Source: Tigriopus japonicus (Eukaryota; Arthropoda; Copepoda; Harpacticoida; Harpacticidae). From it: a stretch of DNA of 64,000 bases. This document shows, piece after piece, positions 22,260 through 35,236 of the stretch. The DNA lies in assembly GCA_010645155.1 (NCBI GenBank), contig CM021321.1, positions 8,425,430 through 8,489,429 on the forward strand, given 5' to 3'. The first letter of the stretch is position 1. Each line of letters opens with the position of its first letter. The notes beneath the pieces are model-generated. The model had not been told where the DNA came from. It made no database searches and saw only the letters and a program-made list of their open reading frames with translations. Made by a program: the position numbers and the translations under genes.

Positions 22260-25200
22260 AAAAACCAGAACTTTCAATTTAGAGGCACTAATCGGTCGAT
22301 ATTAGCGAGCAAATGTTTGATGTACGTCTTAGTCTTTGTACTACATGTACTTCAAGTCTATTTGGCACTAAGAGGCTTTGCAGAAAGTTTGCAACTGATC
22401 AATTGAGGGCACTTTATTTGTTGCTCAATCTAATTGCATCAAAATATAAAATAGGAGCAATGATGACTTGATTGGTGAGGATTGCGGAATTGCCCTTGGC
22501 TAGAAACAGTAGAAACAGTTAGAGTATGAGTCGAACAGAATGAATAACAAAGAGAGGTTCCAGGTTCGATTCTCCTCTGTGACTTTTTTTCGGGAAGCTT
22601 TCAGACTTTAATACACACCAATGAACGGTGAACCAATCTAATATCGGATTTGAAATTGCCTATTGGGAAAACTGCATACTGCATGATCAATGGCCGGCTT
22701 TGCTGACCTGGTGAAATTTAAACCTCTGATTCTAGCAACTAACAATCCAAAAAACCGAGCTGTACTGGGTTCTATTGCAAAACGATTTCCAAAACGTACA
22801 GTGGATGGACTATGAAGAAAGATCAGTAGTTGGCAAAGGGGCTTTGGTTTCCAGCAGTGCTCTCTAGCACGTCCGTATCTCTGTTGTCATGCCATCTACC
22901 TTTTTGTAATCGTCAGGGGCTTTTTTATTGATCCAGTTTTGAGGGGTTCTTATAAATGACATTAAGGGTTGTCAATTTGTCGATTTTATTAACAAAATTT
23001 CCGCACAAACAAGATCAAAATCAAAACAAGTGGTCAAACTGAGTTCGCAAGATGGCATCGCCAGTGTTGGGACATGCTTTCAATTAAAAACACCCAAGAA
23101 GATACAAAAGCATTCACAAAAATCAATTGAAATGAAATTCCGGTTTTATTAAAGTTTTGTTAAGCTTCCCGGTAAAAATTATTTTCTCAGAACTATCGAA
23201 AGTACATGGCATTGTTTGGTCAAATCTAAAGTTTTAAGATCTTGGTTTTTGGCAAAGTATTTACTTGTAATTTGCAAAAGTCTGTCCCCAATTCAAGTTC
23301 TCAAATTCTGCTTTTTTCAAAAAATGTTAATCCGTTAATCACAACAATTCTTCAGTTCGAGCATTTTTTACATTATTATGCGCCATTTTCGGTCTTAGTA
23401 ATTGATGCAAGTAACATTGGCACCAACATGTGACATTAGCAATCAAGTATGAGGTAAATTGGGAATTTGGGAAAGACAAATAGAATTGCATGTACTCGGA
23501 TTTATGAAATAAGATTACACAAGCTTTATTCATAGATATACAAGGACAATCCAATAAGAATCAAATGTTCTAGTTATTTCAGGGAGCTTTTTCTTCTTTT
23601 TCATCTTCCTCTCGCAGACTTCAAATTTTCGTTCCCACCACATCGATCCACGCAAAGGAGAGTTTGATCTTGACGGCACCTTATGACCACATTCAGAATT
23701 TGTATGATGTCCAATTGTGTGATAGACAAGTGGTCTATGAGCTCATTCAATTGGATTATTGTGATTTTTTCTGGGGAGGCCATCATTGTTTTGGAGTAAC
23801 GGAGAGTTGCTATACCTGCATCCAGGCAATCATACAAATGTTGAATCATGACTCACTTAGACAGAATGGAGGGTTTAAGACAGAAGCGGTTGGTTTTATA
23901 CCGGCTTTAGAAGTATTCATTTAACAAGTATTTTCAATTACCATTCTCGTGGAAAGATTAACCGTTTTTACTGAGAGGAGATCAAAACCAATAGGAAAAG
24001 CGCCAATAGGAAGAGTCAATATTGTATTTCAGATGTATCATTGTAACAAGTTTTCAATTATTAAACTTAAGTTGTGGACCCCATCACGTCAACAATTCCA
24101 CGAGAATTCAGCTATCCTTACATGCTAAAATCATGTACAGAGTTTTGAGAGGATCGACCTTTACCAAAAATTTGATTCTTTTTGATGTGATTAAATTTGT
24201 CGTGATTAAATTGAGCTCTAATCTTTTAATCTAAAATTGAATTTCGAGGCATTACTTTCCTCGGAAATGAACGCACCTGATGTCTTGTAACATTTTTCAC
24301 TAACAGACGTGGATATATTTATTATTCGCTACAAACTTAGCTGAGCTGAAGTATTTTTCATCCAGTTTGGAGTCAAAATGTGAAATCTGCAGACTATCCT
24401 GCATTACTCATAATGAGCAACTTTTTTCACTTGTCACTCAAAAAAAAAGAAACCCTTCAAGACGCTGGACATTTCGCTTCTTCTGACTTGAAAATGTAAT
24501 GAGAACCAATCATAACAGTCTCAGAGGCCCTTAGTAAGAAACCCTCAAAGATATTTAGCACTTTCATGCTTCTACCTCAAGAAATGATACGACAACAAAC
24601 CGATAAAAACACTTTTAATTACCTTTTAAGCAACCTTTCCGAAAAAAGTGCGTCGTAATGGCAACAGGGTAATCGAATATACGCCAGGTCCGTAAGAAAG
24701 TAAAATGTTGTCAGACATTTTCAAACCGATAAAGATACCTTACAGAAATGCTCTAAAATTTCCGATCATAAAATTGCGAGCTGAAAACGACATTTTCAAG
24801 CTGAACTTTGTACTCTCCGTAATAATTAAATGAATGTTTTCTAAGAACAGAAAAGAAGAAAGTTTCATACTGAAATATGTTTGAAGGGTTCTAACTGTGC
24901 TTCAAAATCATAATTGGGAAAATATCGGAAAACATCTCTATCTGTACATGACAGTATTTGACACAACATGAAAGTTGCTCCAATCCCGCCCGTTCGATAT
25001 TAAACCCGAAAAACCCACCCAGGCGTTTTTTTTCCAGGGGGTTTCTCTTTTCTGATCCTAAATGCCCCTAACTTGTCCCACAAAATTATGCTTGCCTCTA
25101 TGTGAGTGATTATGTGTGACTCAAATTTAAGTGTCATGGATATTGTATTTCTTAGAACATTTGAAGAAGATATGAAAATATGTGCTTGGATGATGTTGCA

Positions 25201-26250
25201 TTTTTTAGCCCTAAAGTTGCCTTCTTTTTTTTTTGTTAAAAGTAGCTATTTTCTGGCCCTTAAATGTGAGTTATTAACATAAAAATGTCAAATTTGGTTA
25301 AAAATATGTCTCAATTCTGAGCAGAAGTTTTAATCGTAAGTTTATCTGTTTTATCCTTTGCCTTCCTTAAGAACAGGCTAGTTTTACACAAATTATTTTG
25401 GAAGTTTTTTCTCTTTCTTGATTAACGTCAATAAAGCATGCAGAAATTGTCATACGCATAACAAAGAAAAAAAAAATCATTGATGTAAACCAAAAACAAA
25501 GTTCATAGACAAATGGTTTCCATTGCAAAATTAGAATCGAGAAATAAGTCTCAGTAAATCGTGCTGTTCTTTGAGAAAGAGACATTCAGTGCTTTCTGAT
25601 AAATCTGGAACACTTTTGTCGTTACATTCATGAAATTTCAAACTAAAACTTTTTCTTCCTCTTAATATAAGTTCATCATGCAATATCTACTTTTATGAAT
25701 ATTTGGAAAAAACGTGTCAAAAAGGCTTCTTATTGTTGTTATTATGAGCAATAATGGTTCTCTCGTGTGAATTGTGTCTCAAAAAATGCAGGAACATTTA
25801 AGAACAAAGAAGTACATTTTACGTGTATTGATATTGCTCTAGTTCAGGAACCACTGTACTTCAGGACGGATTTCAAAAATACACGCTAGGTCCGATCACT
25901 GTACTAAAATGTGAGGTTTTTGCAACAAATATTTTGTTCCGTTGAATTTCCACTGTACTAATCGGACCTAGTGTGTATTTTGAATGTAATCCTGGCTTGA
26001 GCCATCCTTGTCTAGTTGCACTCACATACTCGATAAGAGTTGAGAAAAAAGTGCCAAAAGCTCACATCCTTCAAATTCAGAAAGCCAAAGCAAGCATGCA
26101 CTTCTTTGCTCAAGATGTACTCAGTTGAATGGGTTCAGAAACCCATAAACTTTTGCAGCGAATACACTAAACGACAAATCATTGCATTGCGACAAATCTG
26201 CAGAAATTTTGAGGTATCGTTTCATAAGCAGTATCAATGCTACCATTAAC
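22260..26250. other. Intergenic DNA between lectin-like A and B
   Basis: About 4 kb without a recognised gene. It contains a short inverted-repeat element (25859-25996). A box-B-like AGGTTCGATTCTCC at about 22571 is not part of a tRNA that folds. A frame at 23664-23924 has many Cys and aromatic residues but no known domain and no splice support. Confidence 0.45.
25859..25996. mobile_element. Short inverted-repeat element (mini-MITE)
   Basis: The left arm, with AATACACGCTAGGTCCGAT, pairs with the right arm, with ATCGGACCTAGTGTGTATT; the arms are about 30 bp or more, and pairing extends weakly outward (CAGGACGGATTTC against GAATGTAATCCTGG). The spacer is about 46 bp. No coding capacity. Confidence 0.6.
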
Positions 26251-29200
26251 ATGATCAAGATCCAAAACTTTCTGTTTTTGCTTCTTGTTCAACGTGCGTA
26301 TTTGACCACTGTGATATTGACGCCCTCTATCATTCATGCGAAATATTGGCAGACTATCTCCCAAGAAACGGTAAAAAAACTCTGTTTAAAGACTTTAACA
26401 CAATTTCGAACTGTTTTCTATTCTCGAAATAAGAGTGCCTCACCGGTCAATTGTGTTCTAAAATGCGAAGAAGAAGGATGTCCAGGAGTGGCTTTCGAGC
26501 GAGATAGAAACATATGCCGTTTTGGGTTTGCCCAATCGACACCTGATAGTACTGCAATAGACAAATTCTTGGAAATATGGAAAGTCAGTAAGTGTTCGCG
26601 TGTGTCTGTTTATTTATAATCCTTTATACTGCTCCAACGCTTGGTACTATTTCGGTAACAATAATTCAAACAAGTAAGAATACGTAATATTACTCACGGA
26701 CATCTAGAATTTCCTGGACGGCGCACGGCAAATCAGGGGTGACCAAGATCAAGTGGAGAAGCACAAAAGGAGAGAACGTGCTTTTGAAAGTAGAAAGTCT
26801 CAGTTTTTAAAGAATTGATGATTATCCATCAACTTGCAACGGTTTGGGATACACTTCTGGAATATTTGAATAACAAAATGCATTACTCAAGCAAAACACT
26901 AAACTTGTAATGCCTTTTCATGGTTTCAATGAACAGATAAAACACCCTTAGAACATTCTACTATCTTAACTCTTACTCAGCCTAGAACACACCTTTTCAA
27001 AGAATAAGGTTTATTTGCATCATTCGAACTTATACTGATCATTGAACTAACTCATAAACAAAAAATAAGAATAGAAAACACATGAATACATGAAAATATT
27101 AAAACAAATTTGACTGTCATTGAAACTTACAAAAAAATAAGCTAAACTAGAAATAAACTGACAATAGATCGATAGAAATGAGACAAAATGAATCAAAATA
27201 AACTTTAACATTTTGAAACAGTTCTCATATCTTTAATTTGGTCTCTAAAACACATCTTTCTAATATACTATTGCATTATGAACAAATAAAGTAAAACTGA
27301 CTAGTCTTTCACTATGTATTTTACGTGATACCAAGATATATTTTCCTGTTGAATGTTCTTATATCCAGGTTAGACTAGTCTTTCATGAAATTCTATAACA
27401 ATTCAAATCATGAAGTTCTGAAGAGAAGCAAAGAAGGTTATGCCAAATTAAAAGTCCTTGTGTGTCAAACTTGGGAGCACGTTAGAAAATCGTCAAAAAT
27501 TGGATATTTAGGCATCCTTGACCATAATTACATTGTACGTATATAATGAATTATTTACTTTTTTTGTTTGTTTGTTGCGGATTTTCTACTACCGCTACAA
27601 GGAATGCGATTCCCTGTAAACAAGGATTTCTCCCGACAGCTTCAATTCGATCCCCAACAGGATTCGAACCTACGCCGTCTGGGGAAGCACTTTTTTTTAC
27701 CCTCGGCTCTTAAAAGAACGCATTAGTACGCGCGACCACTCTGGCTTCCTTATACATTACAGTATTTATGCTAGCTCATGGTATTCTTAAGTTTAAATAA
27801 AATGATTTTCAAACAACGGTTTAGGATACACTTTTGGAATATTTGAATGACAAAATGCATTTTTCAAGCAAAACACTAAACTTGTAATGCCTCCTTAGGT
27901 CTGAAATCTAGATTTTCAACTTGTTTGCATCAATATCAATTATAATTAAAAGGTGCAAGTCTATCTTATGGCATATGGACCTTAACCCACACGCAAATTC
28001 ACTACTTAAAACTGCTTGAACAACTCTTAACCATACTGAGATTGTCCTGAAATCAATGACACGATCGTACAATAAAAGAAATTCGAAGATGAAACCATCA
28101 ATTCTAGAACATGAATTTATGCCAAGGTGACAACCCTTAAAAAAATCGATTTCTAATAAGCAATAAAGATTGCCATGTCTTAATTAAGTTCAGGATAAGG
28201 CGTGGATGAGCAAAATCTATGTAAGTTGTTCAAGCCGGGTAACAGATAAGCTAAAAAAAAACGCCATTATGTTCTGCAAGTTGTTTCTTGAATGAGCGTG
28301 ATGAAACTCCGCGTTTTAGTCCGGGGGAGAATTTCCGGGGGAAATATGGTTCCTAATCCATTTTTAAGATGAATTTGTGTGGCATTTTTAAGAAAGACGA
28401 CACCGAACGAGGGTAGCAAGAGCTGAGTGAAGGAAGCCAACAGGGCGCGGAAATAGAGTAGAGCTACTCTGGACTTGCGCAAGCGATGAAGAGACTTCAC
28501 ACGAACAGATTACTTTGCACAGGCTACACTTTTATAATATTTACACTTTAAGTAACTTTATCATAATCCTCAAAAACAGTTTTAATCGTCTTACCTTCAT
28601 TCAGTTAGCTTTCTGAGAGGCCGGCCTCGCACTTCTGATATTCATGAGAACATTGAGCACCTAGAGAGCTTTCTAAGACACTACAAGACTTTAAACAAAA
28701 CACACTGATTAGGGAATGATGATGCATTGGAAAATAGACACTAAAACACTCTTTATAAATTATGAGCCACATGAACTTTGTTGCACGACTTAAAAGGACA
28801 GCACAACTGAGCTTGTTTTCCTTCTTCAGGGTGTCTCCCGCAATTCAGAAAAACTGCACACAAAATCAATCGTGTAGTGTTTTAAGACTATTGAAAGACA
28901 CTTACGGTCTGAATGATTTTATTTGAAAGGTCTTCATTGATATTAGTCGAAAAAGCAAGCAGATTTTTACTTGACAAGCCTCAATTGTGGTGTCTTGAAA
29001 GTTTGAAGAAAGGCTGGATTATGTGATCTTCTAATCAAAACTAAGAAAAAACCTTATGCCATTCTGGATCCTATTTTCAGACAAATTATTTGAACACTCA
29101 CAAAAGGCTTTAAAGTTCATTACACTTTACATTGACAGGTTTTGTCCAATATGTTGCAAAATAAGTTCTTAACAATATTCTGACTGTTTTGGTCACCATT

Positions 29201-30589
29201 TTTGATTTTCATCTTCTCTCTTCAGGGATCCTGTGGCACGTTGTCTTCTTAAGATTAATTATATTTGAACCAACAAATTAGGACAGACCAGCTGACTTAA
29301 AGTGTGGCAAAACAATAAGTTAAGTCACCTTTGTATAACATTCAAACCAATTATTGCTCTTGGGGCCAATCAATGAGCATCTTAAAGTCATTTTGAACAT
29401 TGCAACAGTTGCATCAAGCAACCCTTAATCTAGAAGAGGCCTCATCTTTGGCAGTTCGCCCAGCCAAATTAGCCAGAAGACCAAAGAGGCTCCTCTAAAT
29501 TTCCGGCTGAATTGGCATTCGATCTGTGCCTTTCACTTGATTTGGGTCACCTCCGGCCAGTTTTGCCGTGCCGTGAAAAGTCCACCTCTATTCTAGATGT
29601 CCTTGTATTACTCAATCAAAATGCTTCAATATGTCAAAACAAATTCTTTCCGTTCTTTTTCCTTTTTTTTTTTTCATTTTCACTGGTTGGTCTTCGTCCT
29701 TTTAATCCAGATAATTTACTTAGCGAACAAAAGTGCACTCGCAACTTAAGAAATAAACAAACAAACAAACAAACAAACAAACAAATTATAGCCAGCAAAT
29801 ATGACAACTCAATGTTATGTATTTCATACGTTTTTGGACCAAAAATTTTGTTAATTTTTTTTTCAATTTGTCCATTTTGGCCAAATTAGTAAGTAAAAAG
29901 TGCAAATAAAGGTGAAAAGTGCAAAAAGGCAGAAAAATGGGTTTATGCAAGGACCCTTGGTTTATGTTACCAAAATCTTTTTACACTTTTTGCCCGTCCC
30001 TATCAAAAACGATGAATAGAATCAATAATTTTGTTGATCACAAACGTTTTCCGTCCAATCAGAGCCATTGGTGGACTATGAGCCTGCTTCAACGTCAACC
30101 CTCAAATACCTCTGCAAAAATGATTGCTCTCTTTATGCCCTATGGACTAAAGAATCAAATGGAAAGCGTTACCAATTCAACCCTCAAATTATGACCAAGG
30201 CTGAACATGAAACTCTCTGTAGGGAACAGGGAGCACATCTAGCAAAAATAACGACCAAATTGGACGAAGAAATCGTTTCGAGCTTAATTGGTAAGTTCTT
30301 TTCTATTTCTATTGAGATCCTAATGTCTTCGAATTTCTAATCCTTCGCAGGAGACAATGAAACATGGATTGGTTTAACCAATGTTTATAACCAACTATGC
30401 TTTGATGCGACTTGCGACAACCATCTCGTTTGGAGTGATGGCACCATGTTTTTATTCGATCCTTTCATATATTCCAAACGCATTAATAGTGGATCTGGAC
30501 ACTCATGTTTGAGAATCAAAGGTCCTGAGTACAATGACAGCAATTGTTTGGCTCTCTTCGCAGGAATTTGTGAAGTAACGTGTGATTGA
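26251..30589 (+). CDS. Lectin-like B: secreted PAN-like plus C-type-lectin-like protein, about 246 aa
   Basis: Exons: 26251-26370, 26434-26587, 30063-30290, 30351-30589. Intron 1 is 63 nt and intron 3 is 60 nt; intron 2 is 3475 nt and holds a SINE (27572-27750), a (CAAA)n tract and a partial hAT-like end (29850-30002). Intron 1 is a multiple of three and has no stop, so a reader translating genomic DNA runs straight through it; paralogue alignment shows the true junction. The leader is strongly hydrophobic (FLFLLLV) with A30-x-x-W33. The PAN-like module has CVLKCEEEGCPGVAF. The lectin-like part has TWIGL, LVWSDGT, EYNDSNC and GICEVTC. AATAAA at 30592-30597 directly follows the stop. Exons 3 and 4 are closest to gene A, including a nearly identical CATCTCGTTTGGAGTGATGG block. 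Confidence 0.87.
27572..27750 (-). mobile_element. tRNA-derived SINE in intron 2 of lectin-like B
   Basis: Read on the minus strand: GGAAGCCAGAGTGGTCGCGCG (box A region), GTAGGTTCGAATCCTGTT (box B), GAAGCTGTCGGGAGAAATCC, then the tail TGTAGCGGTAGTAGAAAATCC and a short CAAA-rich end. This is the most complete copy in the window. Other copies or fragments lie at 7515-7640, 12228-12282 and 31898-31940. It lies antisense to the host gene. Confidence 0.8.
29752..29785. repeat. (CAAA)n microsatellite
   Basis: About eight tandem ACAA/CAAA tetranucleotides within intron 2 of lectin-like B. Confidence 0.9.
29850..30002 (-). mobile_element. Partial hAT-like element end
   Basis: Reverse-orientation match to the left end of the element at 38500-39717: CCATTTTGGCCAAA, AAAAAGTGCAAATAAAGGTG, AGAAAAATGGGTTTATG and the terminal TTTGCCCGTCCCTA (here TTTTTGCCCGTCCCTA). 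It ends only 60 bp before exon 3 of lectin-like B. The other terminus was not found, so it is truncated. Confidence 0.7.
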
Positions 30590-31352
30590 TTAATAAATCA
30601 CGACTCAATTTGAACTTATGGACGCATGAGGCGTGGCACCATAATGTTTCAAAGAGCTTAATCTCAACAAAACCGAGTATGTTTGTCGAAATGGCATACA
30701 TTCTGAGCTCAAAATTGTAATTTAATATCGGTGAAGCAATCTTGAAAGGTTGCCTACAGAATTCGTTCACAAAAATGTACTTTATGGAAAGATTTGTTCT
30801 TCCTCTAACTTGGGGCTATTGACGACAAAGGAAACATTTTCTTCCACTGCATTAGGACTCATAACTAAAAACATAAGTTTCGGCCGAAAGAGGGCATAAC
30901 CGAAACCGACACCGAAATCAGCTGACTAAAAAATTGGATGTATACAAAATTCACTTTCAAAAATCAAATTGCTCATGAGTTAGATGTTGGGAAATCGTAA
31001 ATTTAAAAAGTCGGAAAACTTAAGTGTCATACGTTTTTGGGACAAAAAGAAATCTTTTACTTTGTTTTCAAACGCTATCCTTTATAGAGGATGGTTGTTT
31101 CGATTTCGGTAGGAATAACCGAAACCGAGACCGAAATTTCGACCGAAAGCGCTTTCCATCCTTCACTATGGACAATGAGATATATTTGTTTCAAACATAC
31201 TTAAATTATGGTTCATATGACTCAATATGATACTGCAGCACCAAAGTAGAACAAATTTTGTATTTGAAAAAATGCCACAGAGTTGTGCTTTAGGCAATAT
31301 ATGTCCACTAAGGCTTCCCGGATTAATCAGACTTTCGAAAATTTGGATTAAG

Positions 31353-31475
31353 GATTAATCCAACGGGATTCATCCAGATTAATCCAACGGGATTCATCCA
31401 GATTAATCCAACGGGATTCATCCAGATTAATCCAACGGGATTCATCCAGATTAATCCAACGGAATTCATGCAGAT
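31353..31475. repeat. 24-bp minisatellite
   Basis: About five tandem copies of ATTAATCCAACGGGATTCATCC plus two bases, the last degenerate. A minus-strand frame through it gives a repetitive RWINLDES peptide, explained by the 24-bp period; not considered a gene. Confidence 0.88.
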
Positions 31476-31897
31476 TCATCCATGAAAATGAATCAATTTT
31501 AAATTGATTGATAAACCATGGAAAATCATACAAAATGTTTTCAAATAATGTTGATTTTAAGATAGATTGACAAAATTTTAGCCTGAAAAACATAAATGGT
31601 GCGAAAAGTATAACTTCTTATCTTTCTTAAGCTTTTAATTTTGTGAATAGCTCCAAGATTTGGCATAAATCTTGGCTTCAGAAATCGCCTGTTAATTGTT
31701 ATTGAAAGCAGTCTCTCCATCTTGATCTGAGACGGTAACGAAAGATTTACCAATGCTCTAAAAAATTATTCTTAATTAAGTTAATTAGAAAATATGGAAT
31801 GACAAAACGGCTCCATCAATTTGAGGAACACATTGGATGAGGTCACATGAAAGCTGTCAAGATAGAGATAGTGCTCAAGACGTACAAAAACGATAAA

Positions 31898-31940
31898 ATA
31901 TTACTACCGCTACAAGGAACGGGATTTCTTGTAAAGAAAG
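31898..31940 (-). mobile_element. SINE 3'-tail fragment
   Basis: ATTACTACCGCTACAAGGAAC matches the tail of the SINE at 27572-27750 (ACTACCGCTACAAGGAATG). Head absent. Confidence 0.55.
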
Positions 31941-32568
31941 TTAATCATTAACGTTACAGCAGCGTTAAGATTAGCGGTTATATGATATTTGGTCTACCAA
32001 CGAGAAGAAAACGCGCAAGCGACTTTTTGGTTCCAAGACATTCTCTCATCGATTCCATTGTACTGTGGTTTTTGAGTTCGACCTGTTTGAGGCAACTTTA
32101 CGTATGCACTATTTACCACCAAATTGACGTCGAAAATCTCAGCTTATCTTTAACAGAATTATTTTTGACCTCGCTAGCCTTTGAAGGCCAAGACGGGCCA
32201 AAATCGTTGGTGTCGGAAGATAATCTCACCCTCTTGCTCAAACCTCGATTCTTGTTCAAGCGCAGACTGTGCAGTGATGCTGTAGATTGGCTTGGTAATG
32301 CCAGCTTTTGACCAGTCTTGAAGCAAATTTGTTTATGCAATGAAAATGACTTTCTATTAGGAAATTGTGTGGCAGCCCTAGCAATAGCACATTTATGACA
32401 ATCGAGAAGTTGGAAGCCTAATTACTAGTGATGTGTTTCGAACCAAGAGTGCTGTCATTTTTGACTCGGAAGTTCATCGCTGTTAAAAAGGACAGGCTGT
32501 GTTGAACTTTTTGAAAAGACCAGGGACCAATTTGGCAACACTCGAACTAGTTCGATTTGGAGTTCCAT

Positions 32569-32882
32569 CACAGACCATATAATGGCTAGACCTCGCTTCG
32601 CGCTAGATAAAGGTGGACAACTTTGTTCCATCAGCTGGTATATAACTTTACACCCTAAAATGGTGGGAATTTCGAATTTCTCAAAATTTTGCCAGCGTGG
32701 CCAAATCCTGAACAAACTCAACGTACCGTACGTACTTTGTTCTCGAGGCGAGCGAGCGTCGTTACTTCTGAGCACGCGGTCGCCCTGAGATTTCGAAGCT
32801 AGCGCAGCTGGGCCAAGTGGAGTCACTTTTCTCTCGCCGACGGAACGGGCCAATGCGACATCTAGTCATTATATGATCTGTG
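32569..32882 (-). mobile_element. 314-bp MITE with perfect 8-bp target duplication, copy 2
   Basis: Same length and terminal repeats as 16886-17199, in opposite orientation, with about a dozen scattered substitutions between copies. Flanked on both sides by AGTTCCAT (32561-32568 and 32883-32890). The internal frame is shared between copies but contains no transposase domain. Confidence 0.9.
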
Positions 32883-33735
32883 AGTTCCATCGATAGTTAT
32901 GAAAATGGATTTCGACTTTGCAGTGTGTGTGATCGAATATATTTGGTTCGCAATGTCAGAGAGATTACACTTTAGTTCGTAAAAACTAGTCTATGTGTAG
33001 TCTATAGTTCTGCCATATTTTATGGCAGATAATGTCTATTGCCCGTTGAAAAGTGTAGTTGTGGTCAGCTGTTTGACCCTAAAAACTAAAATGGCAAAAC
33101 TCTGCCGAAAATCCAACTCGAAACACATCAGTTCTTAATTTCACTTGTTAATAGCAGAACGGTGTCTTCATCTGCCTTGGATTTGATCTGAGTCAATTGA
33201 GCTCCTCGTGCTTCGCAAATTGCCAGTAATAATTACTTTGATGGCAAATTACATACAACTAGTAAGATACAGAAAATGGTCAAAAATTGAAAGGTGGATT
33301 ACAAAAATGACAATTGGGTGCTAACTTCAATAACTTTTCATACAGACCTACTGTAAGAGTAGAAAAATCACGTTCACGGAATCCGACAGGGAGGTGAATT
33401 TTGTTTTAAAGGAGCTAGTTGCAATGAAACTACTGAAAATATCCGAAAAAGACTTGCAGATATTCAGCTCGATAACAACTTCAGTAGAAATGAATTGGTC
33501 ACAAGGGGAAAATTAGGGATGATAAGGTGACATGACCAGGGACTTTACAATTGCCAAGTGTCCACTGCTTAGTCCCATGGATCATAAACCTTTTCGTCAA
33601 CAACTGAGATCAAGATCCATCTAGTATTCGAGATTTTTAAAAGTTGGGATTTAACCGTATGATTGCATTTCGTTCCTTTAGGGCTTAAGGGAGTGTTCCG
33701 CTTTCGTTAAGGATTGTCAGTCATTAGTCAGCATT

Positions 33736-34759
33736 ATGTCGCCGTGGTTGGTTTATTTCCTCTTGTCCTTAACCCAAAATATTATGGCTTCAACCATGGT
33801 TCTTTCTCCGACGTTGACAAAAGCCCAAAATTGGGACACAGTGGAAATAGAGCAGGTAATCCGATGCGGAATTTATTGAATTCAGCCAAAATAAGAGAGA
33901 TATTGAAAGATAGAAAGTGATTCAAAGATGTCTAAGTCGGTCCAAATCAAGTCTAAGATAACTATCAACTTCAATCCCTTTTAAATCCATCTTCAACCAG
34001 AATGCCCCTTTAGTTTGCGTGATAAAGTGCAAGACCATAAAATGTCCTGGTGTAGCCTACTATCCAGATAAGGGGTTGTGTCTTTACGGCACTTACCAAT
34101 CAAATCCCACCAACGGAGACCAAGGAATTATTGAAGTTTGGATGATAGGTGAGTTTAGAGCTCTAGATGAATTCATAATTTTGTTAAACCCTTTTGCCCT
34201 CCCATTTCTTGTTCCTGATTCATTCATAGAACCCTTGGAGAGATACGAAGTGGGAACTACTCAAGCAGTGCTGATGCCACGCAACCATTGCGAATTGTTT
34301 CCAGATTGGACAAGAAAGCCCAATGGGAAGGCCTACAAGTTCGTACCTCAACCCATGACATGGAAAGATAGCCTTGCTCATTGCCATGACCAAGGGAGTA
34401 AAATGATGATGGTCACTTCGAAGGAGGAAGAAAACACCTTGATGGAATTATCCGGTAAAAAGAAGTGACTTCTTGAAGAAGTGAAAAGGTGATGACTGAT
34501 ATCAATGAAAATGATTTCAGGTATGCAAGAGACCTGGATAGGTTTAATAAATCCTAAGGGTGTTGTATGCTATAATTCCGAGTGTGATGGCCAAGTCCTT
34601 TGGAATGATGGAACTGGGTTCAAATATGATACATCCATTTATTCTTTGAGTTTGAAGTTCAATGAAGGAACATATTGCATGCGATTTCGGATGTCTGAGT
34701 ACAATGATCGGCATTGTTTACTTTTAATTGCTGGACTATGCGAAATCAAATGCTTTTAG
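33736..34759 (+). CDS. Lectin-like C: secreted PAN-like plus C-type-lectin-like protein, about 243 aa
   Basis: Exons: 33736-33855, 34001-34148, 34230-34454, 34521-34759 (introns 145, 81 and 66 nt); the most compact member, spanning just over 1 kb. The 40-residue leader (MSPWLVYFLLSL...) keeps T20, P25, A30 and W33. The PAN-like module has CVIKCKTIKCPGVAYY and LCLYG. The lectin-like part has NHCELFPDW, HCHDQGSKMMMV, TWIGLINP, VLWNDGT, YCMRF, EYNDRHC and GLCEIKC. Exon 2 is two codons shorter than in gene B and exon 3 one codon shorter, making it the most diverged in length. AATAAA at 34932-34937 is a candidate polyadenylation signal. No sugar-binding EPN/QPD. Splice sites are GT-AG throughout. 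Confidence 0.87.
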
Positions 34760-35045
34760 ACCCTTTTCAGGATTCTCCCAAGGGACTTATTGTCTCATGG
34801 ATTGTCGGATGAGAGCGTTCAAAAAGCACCGATTGAATTTGAATTGTATGGATATTTGTATTTCAAATAATATGTACAAACTATGTGAATTGAACATATT
34901 TTTGAATATAAACTGAAGATCAGACATCAAAAATAAAAAGCGCTGATACTCTTGACTACTCCTGGCCAACTCTATGTTCATGGATTGGATTGGAAGCGCA
35001 TTAAGCTTCCAATCCAATTTTCTCACAATCAACTTTACTACTGCT

Positions 35046-35236
35046 TACCTTCACTGGGTATCAGATACCTTCACTGGGTATCAGATACCTTCACTGGGTA
35101 TCAGATACCTTCACTGGGTATCAGATACCCAGATACCTTCACTGGGTATCAGATACCCAGATACCTTCACTGGGTATCAGATACCCAGATACCTTCACTG
35201 GGTATCAGATACCCAGATACCTTCACTGGGTATCAG
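35046..35236. repeat. 20-bp minisatellite with a secondary 28-bp form
   Basis: Units of TACCTTCACTGGGTATCAGA; the first four are 20 bp, later ones carry an extra TACCCAGA giving 28 bp. The same motif appears once more at about 35961-35995 (CCTTCACTGGGTATCGGATACC), on the far side of the adjacent element, suggesting the array was interrupted. The frames through it are repeat by-products. Confidence 0.9.

Larger units (their letters stand above)
30590..33735. other. Intergenic DNA between lectin-like B and C
   Basis: About 3.1 kb with no recognised gene. It holds a 24-bp minisatellite, a SINE-tail fragment and the second 314-bp MITE. Frames at 31982-32340 on both strands have no identifiable domain. 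Confidence 0.5.

Noticed and set aside
22545..22590. Box-B-like GGTTCGATTCTCC suggesting a tRNA
   Set aside because: T-stem pairing is poor and no D-arm, anticodon arm or acceptor stem could be matched.
23601..23924. Overlapping open frames on both strands (82 and 86 aa)
   Set aside because: No recognisable domain, no splice partners and no paralogue in the cluster; cannot be distinguished from chance.
30870..31155. Repeated CCGAAACCGA(C/G)ACCGAAAT phrases
   Set aside because: Only two loose occurrences; too little structure to define an element.
31348..31593. Minus-strand peptide with RWINLDES repeats
   Set aside because: The 24-bp minisatellite keeps one frame open; not a gene.
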